Source: Anaeramoeba ignava
Lineage: Eukaryota > Metamonada > Anaeramoebidae
Direction of reading: 5' to 3'
DNA: 64,000 nucleotides
Assembly (NCBI GenBank): GCA_028826165.1
Contig: JAPDFW010000053.1
Coordinates: forward strand, 272,501 to 336,500
Each line of letters opens with the position of its first letter. Position 1 is the first letter of the stretch. Below the pieces are notes generated by a model. It saw only the letters and a program-made list of their open reading frames with translations, did no database searches and had not been told where the DNA came from. The position numbers and the translations under genes are program-made. Positions 22,805-38,500 of this stretch are shown one piece after another.

Positions 22805-25800
22805 ATGGAAGATTTTGATGAATTTTCGAATTTTTGTCTTGCTTTAAAGTTCCAAATACCAGATGGTGAATAAAAGAAAATTATTTATATTTAAAAATTT
22901 ATATTTAAAAAATTTATATTTAAAAAATTTATATTTAAAAATTTATATTTAAAAAATTTTAATAGAAGATGACCCAACTCAATCTCTTGAATTTATTGAA
23001 CAAGGAATTGATCATTTCCTTAAAAATTCTTTTACTAAAGAACAAATAGATTTTTTTAGTGGATTTCTTTATGAAATTGTAACTGAAATTTGGGGAAGAG
23101 CAAATTTTGCAAAAGAAGCAATCCAAAGAATAAATCAATTTTTTCAAAAATGTTTAGATTTTATAGCTTCAAGAATACAAGAAGAAAATGTGGTTATTTT
23201 TGAAATTTTGAATAAAATATTAGAATCTCCAGTGAGAACAGGATTTTATCAAAATGAAAGTGGAAACAATAGAATTATTAAAATTGTAAAAAAATAAAAT
23301 TAAAAATAAAAATTAAAAATATTAAAATTATTAAAAAAATTAAAAATAAAAATAAAAAGGAACTTGATAAATATAAATCAAAAGATTCTCAAAATGAAAG
23401 TTCCCATTCTTCTCCTCAAACCGAAAAAGATAAACAAGAATCAAAAGAAACTCAATCTCAAAATAATGAACCAGAATTCATTTCTTCAACTTATCGTTTT
23501 GTTTCTCCTTTACTTCTTGAAAATATTGAATATTTTGGGAAAATTGGTGGTTTTCGAAAAATTATATCTCAAATTTTAGGAAATGATTATGAAGTTTCTG
23601 TTTTTCGAATTCAATCACTTATTCAACCAATTATTAAAGTAAATTATTCAATTTTTTTTTTTAATATTAATATTATTAATATTATTATTATTATTAAAAA
23701 TTATTTTAGTGTTCAAGAATTTTTAATGAACAATTTTTAGGATTAATTCTTCCTGATATTCAAAAAATACTTGGTTTAATTTTGGATCTTGATTTCAATC
23801 AATTAAGAAATGAAAATCGAAAAGAACTTGATTCATTAGTTGATTCAGTTGAATTATTTACAAGAAGAATTAATTCAAAAGCAGCAGATGAAATGAGAGA
23901 AAGATTCAATTTAAAATTATCATTGAAATATTTAATTTCTCCATTTTTAGAAACGAGAGTAATGGGAATAAATGATCTTTCATCATTAACAACTCATGTT
24001 ATGGGGAATATTGTTGATAATTCAACACATTATTTTTATAAATCATTTGAATGGCTTAATACAGAGTATTTTATTTAATTTTAATTTTTATAAATGAATT
24101 TTAATTTTTATAAATGAATTTTAATTTTATAAATGAATTTTAATTTTAATTTTAATTTTAATTTTAATTTTAATTTTAATTTTAATTTTAATTTTAATTT
24201 TAATTTTAATTTTAATTTTAATTTTAATTTTAATTTTTAATTTTAATTTTAATTTTTAAATTTAATTTAGAAATTTAATTGATTGGATTGAAGAAGAAAA
24301 AATTGTTGACCTTTTAATCAATGAAAGAATGCATCCTGAAATATTAAAAAGATCAGGTTCTATTTTTGAATTTCTTGCCAAATATGATAAATTAACAATG
24401 AATCAATTTGAAAAAATTTGGTCTTATGCTGATGTAAATTAAAAATTAAAAATTAAATTAAAAATTAAAAATTAAATCAAAATCAAAATTAAATTTAAAT
24501 TTAAATGGAAATTTTTAGGGATCTCATAAATCAACAACTGAAATCATATATTCTTTATTCTCAAATATTCTAAACTATATTTCTTCAGGAAACCTTAAAG
24601 AATTATTTGGAAAAACAATCGCAAAAATCCAAAAATGGGAAGAATATTCAATTTCTTTACTTCGAGATTTTACTTTTTATGAACTTATTAAAAGTAATGA
24701 AGATATTGATCAAACATCAGGATTAAACAAAATATGGGAATTGATCAAAAGTAAAGAACTGGAAATTGAAACAAAAAAATCAATTATACAAGTTTTCCAG
24801 CAAATATTCACAAGAAAAGAATGCACAGAAAAAATCAAAGAAACAATCCTAATAAAATCACTAAATGATATCCAATCAAATCCTATTATTCATTTGAAAC
24901 TCATACAAAATATTATTGATACTTATCCTTTAAAATCATCAATGAAATTTTATTATACTCATGAAGATCGAGAATCTTTGATTAAAAAATTACAATCTTC
25001 TTTGAAAATACTTGATTTACTAACAGATGAACTTTTGGATTTCAAAAAACAATTTGAAAATTTACAATCCCAAAATCAATTCTCAATTCCCAAATCCCAA
25101 TCAAAAGAATCAATGAATTTGATCAAAATGGAACAACATGATTATAATTATAATGTATTTAAAATTAAAAATTAAAATTCATTTATAAAAATTAAAATTA
25201 AAAATTAAAATATATTTAAGATTGCAATCAGATTCGATTTGCTAAAAACTATCATCTCAGATTTAATCCAATTTTCATCAGAACAAATTGAAAAATTATG
25301 GCAAAGCTTTGTTGAAAACCCAAGAGATGAAATGGAAATGGATTTATTTTTCCAGTTTTTAATCTCCATTAAATTCTCAAACCAATTTGTTTCGGTTCTA
25401 TTCCAAAAAGCAGAAAAATTAAATCCAGAAACAATGACTCCAAAAGGATTCCAATTTTTCCAACATTTTTGCTATCAAATCAATCTTATTGAGAAGATAA
25501 TTGATGGAAGTGATGCAAATTTTCAAGTCAAAGATATCATGACATCCAATGAGTTTGGAATCGAAAGTTTATGGAAAATTGCACTTTTATCCAAAGATCC
25601 TGATGTGAAAAAACTTTCAGCAAACTTCTTGATTCAATTCCAAATATTCAGATATGATATCATTTTAAAAGAAGAAGAAAAAGTCAAGGAAAGAAGAGAA
25701 CAATTCATCTCCAAATGCATTAATTATTTGAGTGATAATAAGAATCCAAATGTGCAAAATAGAACAATAGATATTTTAACTGCTTTTATTGAAAAAATTG

Positions 25801-28800
25801 AACAAACAACAATAAATGCTGATTCAACCAAAAAAATAAACCAAGATATCCCAGTTTCATTGAATTTGAAAATCACAAATCTTGACGAAAAAACAGAGGA
25901 AACAACAATGGTTGTTTATGGAAACCAAACAGTCAAAGAATTCAGAAACGAACTCGCAAAACTTCTTGATGTGCCATTGACTTCATTCACAGTAAGTCAT
26001 CCTTTGATCCAAAAAAAACATGATTTGCTAACTTTGGAAGATGTTGGTCTTTATGTTGCGCCAATCAAAGAACTAGCAATCAAAATTCTCAGGAGAAGTG
26101 ATTCGAAACCAAAAATTAAAGAGATTCATTCTCAAGATAATTCATCAATCCAAATCAAAAAGGAAAATTTGCCCAGTTTTCTCCTCTCAAAATATTTCGA
26201 TAAATTATTCCAATTTTTGGCAATAAAGGAACATGGAACAGCAGCAAAAATATGGAATCTTCTAATGAAAATGCCAAAAGATAAAGGGTTCTTATTGTCT
26301 TTTTATCAACTATGCGAAGATCGGCAAGAATATCCAGAATGGAAACAGAAATTACAAAGTTTAGATTGTTCTTATAAATTAATTTATGGATTGCAAATTA
26401 TACAACAATTTCTAGAATATCCAGAAAGTGTGACACAAGAATTGGGCAAGGAAGTTGACAGACAGAAATGGATTCAAACATTTATTCGAGTCGATGGAGT
26501 TGAATATCTTGTGAAAAATCTTGTAGATATTCCTCTCGACCAAGACAAAGATGATCATGAATGTTTTGAATTTCAAAAATCAACAGCTTTGATTTTAAAG
26601 ATGATCTATCAATTATTAGTCAATGAAGACTCAAAATTCCGCACAGATATCCAAATCAAAAATTTTTCAATCGGAATCATTCTGAATAAACTAATTGATT
26701 TGACAATAAAATTTGGAAGCACAGAAAGCAAGCAAACAAGCGAAGAATCGGTCAATTTAATCAATGATATTGTTTCCTATTCAGTCAAAATTATTGTCCA
26801 AGGTTGTTTAACTGAACAAGAGGAATGGAGGAATTCGCTGAAAAGATACCCAGAAATTTCCATTTGGTTGAAAAGATCATTGGTTGATTCTCCTGTAAAC
26901 AGCGTCAGAGAAATATTAGCCAATGGAATAATCAAAATTTCCAAGAACGATATTGATTCATCTCCTCAAAAAAATCGCGAAAGACAAGACGAAGAGCCTT
27001 TCCGCATTTTCTTCTTGAAAAACTTGATGAAATTTATGGAGGAAATTCTCGACATCGAACCAAAACCAGAAAAACACGACCATATCATTTATTATGAGCA
27101 ATATTTCAAAGTTGTTCAAGAATTAATTAATTTAGGATACACTTCAAATGACAAAATGGAGCTGAAAAATCTTGTTTATCAAATGATCCAAGTAATCAAA
27201 ACATATCCAATAACAGAAAAGGAAAACTCAACTGATAAAGAAGCTGATGAAAGATTGATTGGACAATTCAACTTGATACGCACAATTACTTCACATGAAA
27301 AATCACTGAAAATGGAAATTGAACAAAAGGAAATGGTTATTGAGGAATTATTCAACCAATTCTTGTTCGGAATTCCTCAAATGCAACCGAATCAAACAGA
27401 TATCCAAATGCACGAAGTAACACCACCCAAATGCAAAGCTCCCAAAACAAGGAAAGCTTGCTTTGAATTGGTTTGTGAATTGAGCAGAGATTGTTTCGAT
27501 AATTTCAAGGCTATTATGTCGTTATTAAACCAGAAACACAGCAAGTTTGAAGATATGGACACTTGGAATTATTCTCCACAATATTACTCGCAATCATCAA
27601 CAGGATATCGAGGATTGACAAATTTGGGAGCAACTTGTTATATGAACTCGCTTTTACAGCAGCTTTTCATGATCCAAGAATTTCGTGATGCGATTTTAAC
27701 TTTGGATTTTGAAAAGGAAAATGAGAAAGAAAAAAATCTCGAAAAGAAAACAATCCCAAACGAAGACAAAATCTCTTATCAATTACAGAGAATCTTTTGG
27801 TATCTCACAAAAACAGAGTTGGGATTTGTTAATACAAAACTCCTTTGTAATACGTTCAAGGACTGGGAAAATAAACCCTTAAGAACATCAGTTCAAATGG
27901 ATGCGGAGGAATTTCTCAATATTCTTTTCAACAATTTGGAAACAGAAATTTCAGACAAAGAGCAGAAAAATATTTTGCGAGATTTATTCAGAGGAACCTT
28001 TATAAATCAAGTCATACCCTATTGAAGCAGAATCAGTCAAATCAGAGAGAAATGAAGACTTCTTCAGAGTAAGTGTTGATGTTGAAAGTCGAAGCAACTT
28101 ACACGAATCGTTGGATCTTTTTGTAGAAGGAGAAATGCTTGTTGGTGACAACCAATATTACAGTGAAGCTCTGCAGAAAAAAGTGGATGCGATGAAGAGA
28201 ATCTGCATTGGAAATTTACCCAAAATTTTAATCATCCATTTGAAAAGATTCCAATACAACTACGAAACATTCCAAAGATATAAGATCAACAAGGAATTCC
28301 ATTTCCCAATGCAAGTCAAAATGGGGAAATATACAAAAGAAGGTCTGGAAAAAAGCGATCAAATGAAGAAATTAGAGAGCGAACAAAACGAAAATGAAGA
28401 TGAACCAAATAAACAAAACGAATCAAATGAATCCATGCCTATTCCAAAAGAGGTTGAACAAATTTCTTCTGAAAATGATGGAGAAGAATACGAACTCGTT
28501 GGTATTATTGTTCATAACGGATCAACAGAATCTGGTCATTATTACTCTCTTATAAAAGAACCCAAAACCTCCAAATGGATCCGATTTGATGATATTAGAG
28601 TGCTTGAATTCGACATGAGTGATCTTGCTGAAGAATGTTTTGGAAAAGGAGGAATTATTGTTCCAAATGCAAACGATTATTATGATTCAAATGAAAAGAG
28701 AAACTCAGCTTATCTTCTTATTTACAGAAAAATCACTCAATATCCGCAAAATGATCTTGATTCTCCTCAAAAATCTACACAAATAACCCAAGAATCAATT

Positions 28801-31800
28801 CCACAAAAATTTTATCAAGAAATCATCCAAGAAAATCTGCAATTCCGAGCAAAAAAATATCTTTTCAACAACGACTATTTTGATTTTTGCTTTTCAATTC
28901 TTGAGTTGGGTCAACAAACTTATTCGAATTCGCTCACAAGCCTCACAACCAATTTAACCCAATTCGCAATGAAGTTCCTTATCAATTTGATTGCGCATTT
29001 TAAAAAGCAAAGAAAATTCGTCAAAATGGGTTGAATTCATCAAAAAAAATTTGGATACTAAATCTGCCAAATGGTTTATCCAAAAATTCACAAACCAGAA
29101 ATATTCAAAAGTCAAAGATCAAGATCAAGATCAAGAAGAAGAAGAAGAAGATTGGTATTCAAAATGCATTCTGAAAATGGGTCCCATAAATGAATTCCGT
29201 TTGCAGATTTATTCTATTATTATCGAGGCTCTCAAAATACTTGCAACTGAGGAAAAAACAAAAATTTCCAGCTTCAATTTAGAAGAAAAAAAGAGAAACG
29301 AAGCTCATCTTGAAACTTTGCAAGAAAATGAAGTTTATGAATATTGGATGAGCATGCAAATGATGCGCCAAATAAAAGACGAACCCAAAAAACAAACAGA
29401 AGTTTCCTTGGTGATTGAATTTGCTTCCCAACTTTTGCAAACGTTACCAGAAGCAAAATTCCATTTTTCTGCGTTGTCTGATTATTTTGGTTTCCTTTAT
29501 GATTTATTGAGTGTGGGAGAAGCTGTGATCGAATATTTTGCTTCAACAAACTTGATTGCCAAAATGATTGATTTCTATCTCGATGAAAAATCACCTTTAA
29601 GAAAAACTGCCAATAATAAGCAAAATCAATCTCAAGTCGTGGAAGATTCATATTTCCAGCAGCAATTCGTCAAAATGCTCAGCATTATTGAAGAAATTGT
29701 TTTGAAAACAGAAAACAAAATCAACAAATCACAAGAAATTGATGAGAAAAAATCCCTTGTTTTATCCAAAATTGATTATAGAATGATTACAGAAGAAAAG
29801 TTCATTGAAAAAATGATTTCTCTGGAAATTAATCCCGAATCTTTGAAAAAAATTCTTAATCATATCTCATTCGAAAACATTGAATTTACTCAACATATTA
29901 TTGAGCTACTCTCAAGAGAAATGAAGTCGAAAACCTATCTTGAAATTGGTAGATATTTCACATTTTACAATTCTTTACTCGAAATCAATGATTCACTTTC
30001 TCAACAAAGACTTGATTTGGTTCTTTCCAAATTGAAAGATTCAATAAGCCAAAAATTTTCATTTGAAAACTCAACATCAGTCTCACTCAATTATTTGGGA
30101 GAGCTTTGCAAATCAAATGCAGCAGCAATGGAGTGGTTTTTGGGGAATAAAGACAAATGGATGATTGAATGGCTTGTTCAGAATCGTTATTTAGCAGCAA
30201 GAAATTCAGTTCTTCAATTTATCGCCATTTTCTTCAATTACAAAGAATCCGAAAAAGACCAAATAAATACAAAAATTCTTCTTGAGTTTGAGGACTATTT
30301 CATCAACATTCTTCCCAAAATCAAAGAGGAATGCTACCAAGGTGTTGAAAAAGAAAAGGAAGAAATGAAAAATCTCAACAAATCCAAAATTAGCGATGAT
30401 TTTTTCCAAATGACATCCTATTTCGATTTCTTCAGAATGTATTGTTTAGAACAGAAAGAAGCTGCAGAAAAACTCTTTGCAAATTTCGATATGTTTTGGG
30501 AATGCATGGAGTATATCGACAAAGTTATGCTAAATTACGATCTGAATAAGAAGCATCTTCTGATGCTTTTTGAAGCCTGTTTTAGAATATATCCTGATCA
30601 GCTCAATCAGCAGTTGATCAACAACAAAGAGCGCACAGAAAAATATCTTCAACTCTTCGACTCCTTCCAAGAACACAATGCATATATCACAGAATACCTG
30701 CAATCAACGCTCAAATTATATTTCCAAATACTCCAACAATGTCTCAACCAAAATGAGGAATTTGCAAATCTCTTGAAAAGTTCCAAGTTGTTCAAGGTTT
30801 CTATCATGGAAATCCTATTTAAATCCCAAGATTTCTACTCGGAAATAGGAGATATTATTTTGAAAACGTTTGGGATGTTTGCGCTAAAGCAAAAGGACTA
30901 TCGATTGGAGCAAATCAACATGATCAGCTCAAATGTCTACGAGTTTCTCAACAATTCCCCTATCACAACAATCAAATTTCTTGACCAGATGATTATCGAC
31001 AAAGAGGATGCTTGGATGTTCTACAAAACCGAGAATAATTTCTACTATTTGCAGTTAATCATCACAGTTTTCGCATCTCAAATGCACCAACAAAACTCAA
31101 ATTTTAGATCCTTAAGAGACATCATTATGCATATTTATCAGATAAGAAACTCACGCTTTGACAATAAAGGAGCAAATCAAGCTATTCTTCACGGACTCAG
31201 TCTTGTTGACAAGATGACTAAACTTCTTGGTACCGATATTCGCAATATCGAAGACTTCGTAATCAATCAAAAAATGCTCAGTGTTTTATATCAAGTTGTT
31301 CCTTTCATTGGCGGAATTGATGAAGAAGTATCAAACAAGTATTTCGAGGTTAGTTCAACCCTCATATTATCAAATCCTATGCTTGTCATCAACTTCATAA
31401 ACCAAATCATCTCGTTTCATCATGCAAATATTGAAAGTCATCGACTTGAAGAGTTAAGAAGTGAACACACAGGAACTAAATCCAATCTCGATGACAAAGT
31501 GTTTTTCTCAATCAATGAATATCACCACTTTTTGGAATCAATAGTGTTTGCAGGATTGAAACTGAATCAGAAACAAGTTGATGATTTCCAGAAGAGAATT
31601 GAAGAAATGGAAACAGAATCTCGAAAAAAATATCAATCTGAAAATGAAAATCAAAACGAAAATGAAAATGAAAATCAAAATGAAAATCAAAATCAAAATC
31701 AAAATGAAAATCAAAATGAAAATTCTCAGAATGAAATCGAATCAATTAGATTACGAGCTATCAAGCTATTATTCTTTATTTTGGTTGATATTTCTCGCTA

Positions 31801-32278
31801 TGAACTTTTCAATTCTAGATTTCTCAAATTCTCAAATAAATTGATTTCCTTATATCCTGATGATTTCAAAGAAGCTTTTGGTCAATATCAAGATTATTTA
31901 GTTTTGTATTTTGAAAAAACAATTGAAAAGTGTATTGTTGTTTTTAATAATGAATGGATATTTTTCCAAGAATTTATCAAATTTCTTAATTCAAAAAATG
32001 ATCAAAATTCAAATCAAATTTTATCCAATTTATTATCTAAAATTTTCCTTGGAATTGAAAACAGAAAAAATGATTCTTCAATAACTCGATTAGAAGAATT
32101 GAAAGTTTTATTAATTTCAGCAAAAATTATTTTATTTGAAACTAAAAATTCTCAAGAAATGATTAAATTATTTGTCGGAAATGTTTTTGGAAGTGATTCA
32201 CTTGGTTGGATATTTGAACAGTTTCAGAATAATCAAGAAATTATTGATTTAGCTTCTTTTTTGATTTCTTATTTTTAA
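22805..32278 (+). CDS. USP9X-like ubiquitin C-terminal hydrolase (seven exons, two +1 frame breaks)
   Basis: Exons are 22805-22865, 22966-23285, 23360-23638, 23710-24065, 24271-24433, 24519-25154 and 25221-32278, with phase-consistent GT-AG introns. Two surplus bases in the last exon must be skipped; the protein is then about 2,956 aa (human USP9X is about 2,550). A long alpha-helical region comes first. A ubiquitin-like domain lies near 817-898. The catalytic domain has the Cys box NLGATCYMNS (Cys1411), MDAEEFLNILF, HLKRF, GSTESGHYYS (His1711) and FDD (about 1728). The zinc-ribbon cysteines typical of USP9X appear lost (DNQYYSEALQKKVD). A large helical C-terminal part with a short Glu-Asn-Gln run follows. 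In-frame stops at TGA 28023-28025 and TGA 29032-29034 interrupt it, the first inside the catalytic domain. It should remove ubiquitin in the cytoplasm. Confidence 0.9.
24076..24270 (+). repeat. TTTTAA hexamer repeat filling an intron of the USP9X-like gene
   Basis: The intron runs from 24066 (GTATTT) to 24270 (TTTAG). It starts with three TTTATAAATGAATTTTAA units and continues as about twenty TTTTAA hexamers. Confidence 0.8.
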
Positions 32279-32557
32279 ATCAAATTTACAATTTAATATC
32301 AAAAGATTATTTTTCTTTTCTGAATTATTTTTTATTGAAAAAAAAATAACAAAAATTTATCATTTTCTCTTCAATAAAAAATTAAAAAATTAAAATTAAT
32401 TTTAAAAATGGAAAATCTAATTAAAAATCTAATTAAAAAAAAAGTGGAATAAAAATAAATAAAAAAGGAGAAAAAATAAAAGGAGAAAAAAAAGCAAAAA
32501 AAAAAAAGCAAAAAAATTTTTTTTTTTTTTTCATTTTTTTTTTTTAAATTAAAAAAA
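32279..32557. promoter_or_regulatory. 3' region of the USP9X-like gene and promoter of the RNF213-like gene
   Basis: The gap is 279 nt. AAAAAAAAGTGGAATAAAA lies at 32435-32453, then two AAGGAGAAAAAA blocks, then AAAGCAAAAAAATTTTTTTT and a T-run with CATTTTTTTT ahead of ATG 32558. The GTGGA box plus AGCAAAAATTTTT and CATTTT order recurs before other genes. Confidence 0.45.
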
Positions 32558-35500
32558 ATGTCTTCAACAAAAAGAAGTCAATTTTTAATTTGGTTATTTT
32601 TGAATGAGATTGAAACAAACAAAATAGAAGAAATTAAAATTCAAATAATAACACAAAACCCAAAAAAAACTTATGAACTTGCAAAATCAAAAAAACAAAA
32701 AGAAGTTTGGTTTATTGGAATTCCAAAAATAAATTGGATTCAAAGAAAATATTTTGAAACTTCTTTTCGATTTGCAATGCATGGATTATTAGAAGGTCAA
32801 ACAAAAATAAATATGTCAGATCCGTTCCTAATCAAAAAATACAAACCAAATCCTTTGAATATTCAATTTATAAAATTGAATTATGAATCTGATAAATTAA
32901 TTCCATATAAAGTTGATGATAATTTAATTAAATTTAAAATTCTTGATGCTCTTATTTTTCAAACTGAAGGAATTGAATTTCAAAAGCAAATCAAAATCAA
33001 ATTCCAAGTAGTTGATGCTTTACTATCAAGAAAAGAAGAAGAATCAGAAGAAGAAAAAGAACAAAAAGTTATTTCATGGATAAAAGAAAATTTTGATTCA
33101 AATTTATCTCTTGATAAGAAACTTATTTTTTTCTATTTATCATCTTTTGGTTTTCATGTTACAAATATGGATCTTATTCTGTTTCCTCAACAAAATGATT
33201 CTTTAGATTTTGCTATTGATTTTACAAAATTTGTTATTGATTTTTTTACAAAAGAAATTGGAACAAACACCTTTAAAAAAACTCTTGGTTCAAATCTTTC
33301 TAAATTTGCTAAAAAAACCAAAAAACAAAATGATCCTCGAAAATCTTTTAAAATTCTTTCTTATTTCCCATTGGCTTGGTATTTGGAATCTACTAAAGAA
33401 TTTGAAACTTTTATAAAAGAACTTGAAGTTAAATCTCTTGATCAAATTTTACCTCTTTTCAATATTATTCTATCTGATTCAACATTCCACAAAATTTTAT
33501 CTGAAAAATTATTTCAAGAAAAATTCCTTAAAAAATTAATTCCAAAATATTGGGAAAAATTCCTTTTTGATTTTTTTTCTTCTCAGAATATTGAAAACGT
33601 TAACAAAATTTTTGATTCTCCAATTTATAAGGATATCTTTTCTACACTTTCCCAAATCAATTTAGATTTTGATAAGAAAATTCAATTTTGGATTTCTTTT
33701 TATTCTCTTTTAAAGGAGCATCCATTCCAAACAAATGAAAACACAAATGAATTGAATAGAAAAAATGATCTTGATGATATTTTTAATTTAATCAAATCTC
33801 AATTTGAATCCCTTAAAAAGGGACGTTCAGCCTTATTCAGACTCGTTGCTTTAGCAAAAGAAGAATATATGGGATTAATTCAAAATTTATTACCAGAACA
33901 CCAAAATATTCTTTACTCCTTTTTCCAATCTCTTTATAATGAAATTCGTCTAGATCGCATTTTCAAATTTGAGAATATTATTCAATTTATGCCAATAAAA
34001 GAGGTTCAAATTCCAAAATGGGAAAAATTATTAACTAAAACAAACAAAGATATTTTCAACTTAAAAGATAATAATATTCATGATTTAATTTCTGAATTTA
34101 TTCAAAATTCAAACTTTCCTGATTTAAAGAATATATTTAAATGGTATACAAAAATTATTTCTTTTTTTCCTAATTATAAAACAAATGAACGTGGAGTTAT
34201 TCAATTTATGCAAGATTTTCATAAAGAATTAAATGAATTTTGTCAAAAACTTGCTGAAGGATGTGGATTTGAGAATTATAACAATTTCCAAACTTTCGAA
34301 AAACAATACCAAGATTTATCCAAAATATTATTTCCAGATGATAAAAAATACAATGAAATTATTCAAAAAATTGATTCAAAAAAAATGCAAATATTCTATA
34401 AAGATGGACTTTTGAAAACCTTATATGATGTTTATTTACCCAAAATAATGATAACAGAATTACCTTTTGATGATAAATTAATTGAAAAGATTACAAAAGA
34501 TCAAGAAGATTCTTTGAAATGGTTGAATAAACTTCAAGATTCAAAAATTTTCCTTAATCAATGGAAAGAAATCTTCACTCCATTTTTAAAAGAAAAAATT
34601 TTAAAATCTGAATCTCAAATCCAAAATTTTATCAATAAATACAAAAATGAATGGAATGATTTTATCCAAAACAAAATCACATTACAAAATTTAATTCAAA
34701 ACAAAGATCAAGAAACAAAAGAAGAAATCAATAATTTTTTTCAAAACATTATCAATTTACAATTTATTCAAGATAATATTTCAAAATTATCAAATGAATG
34801 GGAAAAATTAAATCAATTAATTTCAGAAAAAAAACTTACTTTCAAGGAATTGGATAATATGTTTCCATTTATAGAAAAAGAAGCAAACTCGAATATCAAT
34901 CAAATCAAATTTTTCAAACCTGAAAATTTCTTAAAAGAAAATCTCAATTTCAAAGATAATGAAAAGAATCTTAATGAATATTTAGAATTGAGGAAAAAAA
35001 GATATGGTTTATTAAGTTTCTTGGAATTTTGCAAAAGATTTACTTTTACAACAAAAAACGAAACATTTGAAACATTTGAAAAAGATTGGGATTCTCAATT
35101 ATTAAATCAAATTGATGAAATTTCCAAAAATTTAGGTTCTATATTTTCAGGAAATGAATCATCTTTCTTACAATTCTTTTCTGAATTAATTCCCATTAAA
35201 TTTACAGAAGAATCTCAAGAATATATTTTTGATACTCATTTGCTTGATTGGTTAAAAAAACAAAATGATGATGAAATTAACAATATTCTTTCTAAAGATA
35301 TTTTCCCTGAAGAACAATACAAAAATGGAATGGAACAATTAGACAATTTGAGAAATAGAATGAAAGGTTATCTTAATCGAAAAAGTTATTCAAGTTTTTC
35401 TGTTTTTTTGAATATAATTTTTAATGAAGAAAAGAGAGTATCTAAAGATCCAAAAGAAATAGATTTCCCATTTATTCATAAACTTCTCCCACAAATTGAA

Positions 35501-38500
35501 ATTATGATCCAAGAGAAAAACGAAACAGATGAAAAGAAAGCAAAAAAAGAAATTAATAAAATGTTCAGTGATAAAGGATCCAAATTTGTTTTCAGATCAT
35601 CAAAAAATCAAAAATCAGCAGTTATTTGTCATTTAGAAAATAAAGAAATTTCATTTGATAAATTGAAAATATATTACATACTTTTCAAAGAAACAGAATC
35701 AACAGAAGATACAAATCAAAATCAAGAAAATGAAACACAAAATATTTCCAAATTTACAGATTCTTTTGAGATTATTGAGAATTGTGCTGATTTACTTGTT
35801 AAACTTACTTTAAAATCTCATTTCGAATACAGCAAAAATTATGAAAAAGTGTTCCAAAGTATTCCATATGAAAATTTCAAAGAAGATCTTATTGAATTCA
35901 AAAACAAACTTGCTGAAGATTTGAAAAATTGGAAATCAACAATTAACAAAATTTTTGAAGAAGATGAATCTCTTTCTTTCTTCTCAAAGGAACAAATATC
36001 AACATTATTACAAAATTTCAACAATATAAATCCAGATTCAAAAGAAAAAATTCAACAAATTTTGAATATTTATTCTCCAGATTTATCTAATGATGAAATA
36101 GAAAAATATTTAGATAATCAATCACAACAATTATTTGAAGATTATGCAAAAGATCTTAATGAATTTTTAGAAAAGAACTTTGATAATTTAGTAAACAATT
36201 TTAAGGAAATACCCAAAAATTTTTATGAAAATATCGAAAAATATGAAAACATAAGAAATTTTATAGATAAACAATTTGATCAAAAATCTGGAAAAGTTTC
36301 AAATCCAAAAGTTTGGACATATTCACTTTCAAATGAATTTAAAGTTTTTTTCGATGTTTGCATTTTCTATTTCATTTATTCACATAAATTCCCACATCGA
36401 GAACAAATTCTCATTTGTGATCAAGATACAACAAAAAGGGATATTTCATGCTTTTTAAAAGTTTATAAGATTTACAACGAAAAATTTTTAAATGATAAAA
36501 ATAAAAATGAAAATGGTTGGATATTTTCTATTATTTATGGAAATAGATTATCAAAAAACAAGCAAAGTTATTTAGCTTCTGAGATTCGTTCAATTAGTTA
36601 TCAAACTATTTTCCCCTTGATTATTTTCCATTCAAAAGAAAAAAAAGAAACAAAAACAAAAACAAAAACAAAAGAATATCCTGATAATTTAGTTTCTTTA
36701 TTTGGTTCTGAATTTGAAAAACAAGATCCAAAAACCAAAGTTAAAATTAAAATCAATAATACAGAATTCAAGAAATTTCTTCAAGAAAGTTCATTTTCTA
36801 AACAAATGAAAGTTTATACATCAGAATTCTCAGGATTTGGTAAAACTTTCCAAATACGTAAATGGGTATATGAAGAAAATAATAAAGAAAATGAAGAACC
36901 AAATACAGAATATCAATATAATCATATAGTTATTACATCAGAAAAAAGATCAGAATTTATCCAAAAAATTAATGAACTTTGCCAAAATATAAAAGAAAAA
37001 GAAAAAGAAAAAGAAAAGATATACATACATATTGAGCTTCCTTATTCTTCTAAAATTGATATTTCTGATTATATTTGGGGTCTTTTGATTTGGGGTTCAA
37101 TTGAAAATAAAAGAAGTAATAGTCTTGATAATTCTACATGGAATTTACCAAAAAATGTTACATTGATTTTTGAAATACCAAGTAATCGAATCAACGAACC
37201 ATCAAATGGTTGTCAAAATTTCCCTTCACTTGAATATTTGAATCACGTTGATTGCAAAGTTTCTTATGAGCATTTCTCTTTTGATCAATATATTTTATCC
37301 AATGATGGGAAAATTTCCAAAAAAGAAGACAAAGACTTGATTTCTGTGATAAAATTTTTCCAAATTTATACTGAGAATTTTGAATCATTCAGAAACAAAA
37401 GTGATAAAGAAAGAAATGAATTATTCATTAATCCCAAAATTGAAGAAAATACGGTTAAAAATATGTTTGAAAAAACTCAAAAAATTTTCAAAGATGTAAT
37501 TAAATGTGATAAAGTCACTTTTAGATTATTCACAAATTTTTTCAATGTTTTAAAATATCAAATTGATGCATTAAAACTTTATGAATTTCTTGATCCAGAA
37601 AAAGCAAGACAATTATTTAACAAACCCAAATTTGGAAAATTACTACAAGAAAAAATTTTGACATTTTCTTTGGAATCAATTTTCAAAATGATTTCTCCTT
37701 CAGGTAATTGGATGAATAAACAAAATATCGCAAACTCAATTGAATTTGAAGATTTATTTCAAGGTTATAATCCAGAATTTTTATGGGAAGATCGAATAAA
37801 ATATATTTTCTTGTTCATTCTTTCAAAAGAATTTAAAAAAGTAGAAAAAGTATTTATTTTAGGAGAAACTGAAAAATTAGCTAGAAAATGTTTCCATTCT
37901 ACTTGGCACAAAAAACTTGAAGCAAATGATAAATTTACTTTCTTACAACCATTTTCAGAAGAAGCTAGAAAAGATGGATTTCAAAAGGAGTTTCTTGCTT
38001 TAAAATCCTTAATTTTTAATGATATTGATATCTCAGAATTACAACAATTTCATAAAGAAAATAAATCGAATTATGCATTGACAAAAGACAATTTTTTTAA
38101 AATGATATTTATTCAACAAAAATTAAATGCAAAACTTCCCGTTATTTTATTTGGAGAAACTGGATGTGGAAAAACTTCTTTAATCAAGTATTTATGCGAA
38201 GATATTATGAAACAACAATTAAGAACTCTTCAAATTCATGGTAAAACTAAGAAGAAAGATATCATTAATTTTGTAAAGGAAGCACAAGAAGACGCAGAAA
38301 AATCACAAGAAAAAATTCCCATTTTCTTTGATGAATTCAATACAGCTCCCAAAAAATGTATTATGCTTCTTAAAAGCATTTTTTCAGATAAAAGGATAAA
38401 CGATATGAAAATTTCTGATAATATTAATATTTTTGCAGCAGGAAATCCTTATAGAGAAAGAGAAACAAAAACAGGAAATGATACTGAAGCAAGAGATGTA

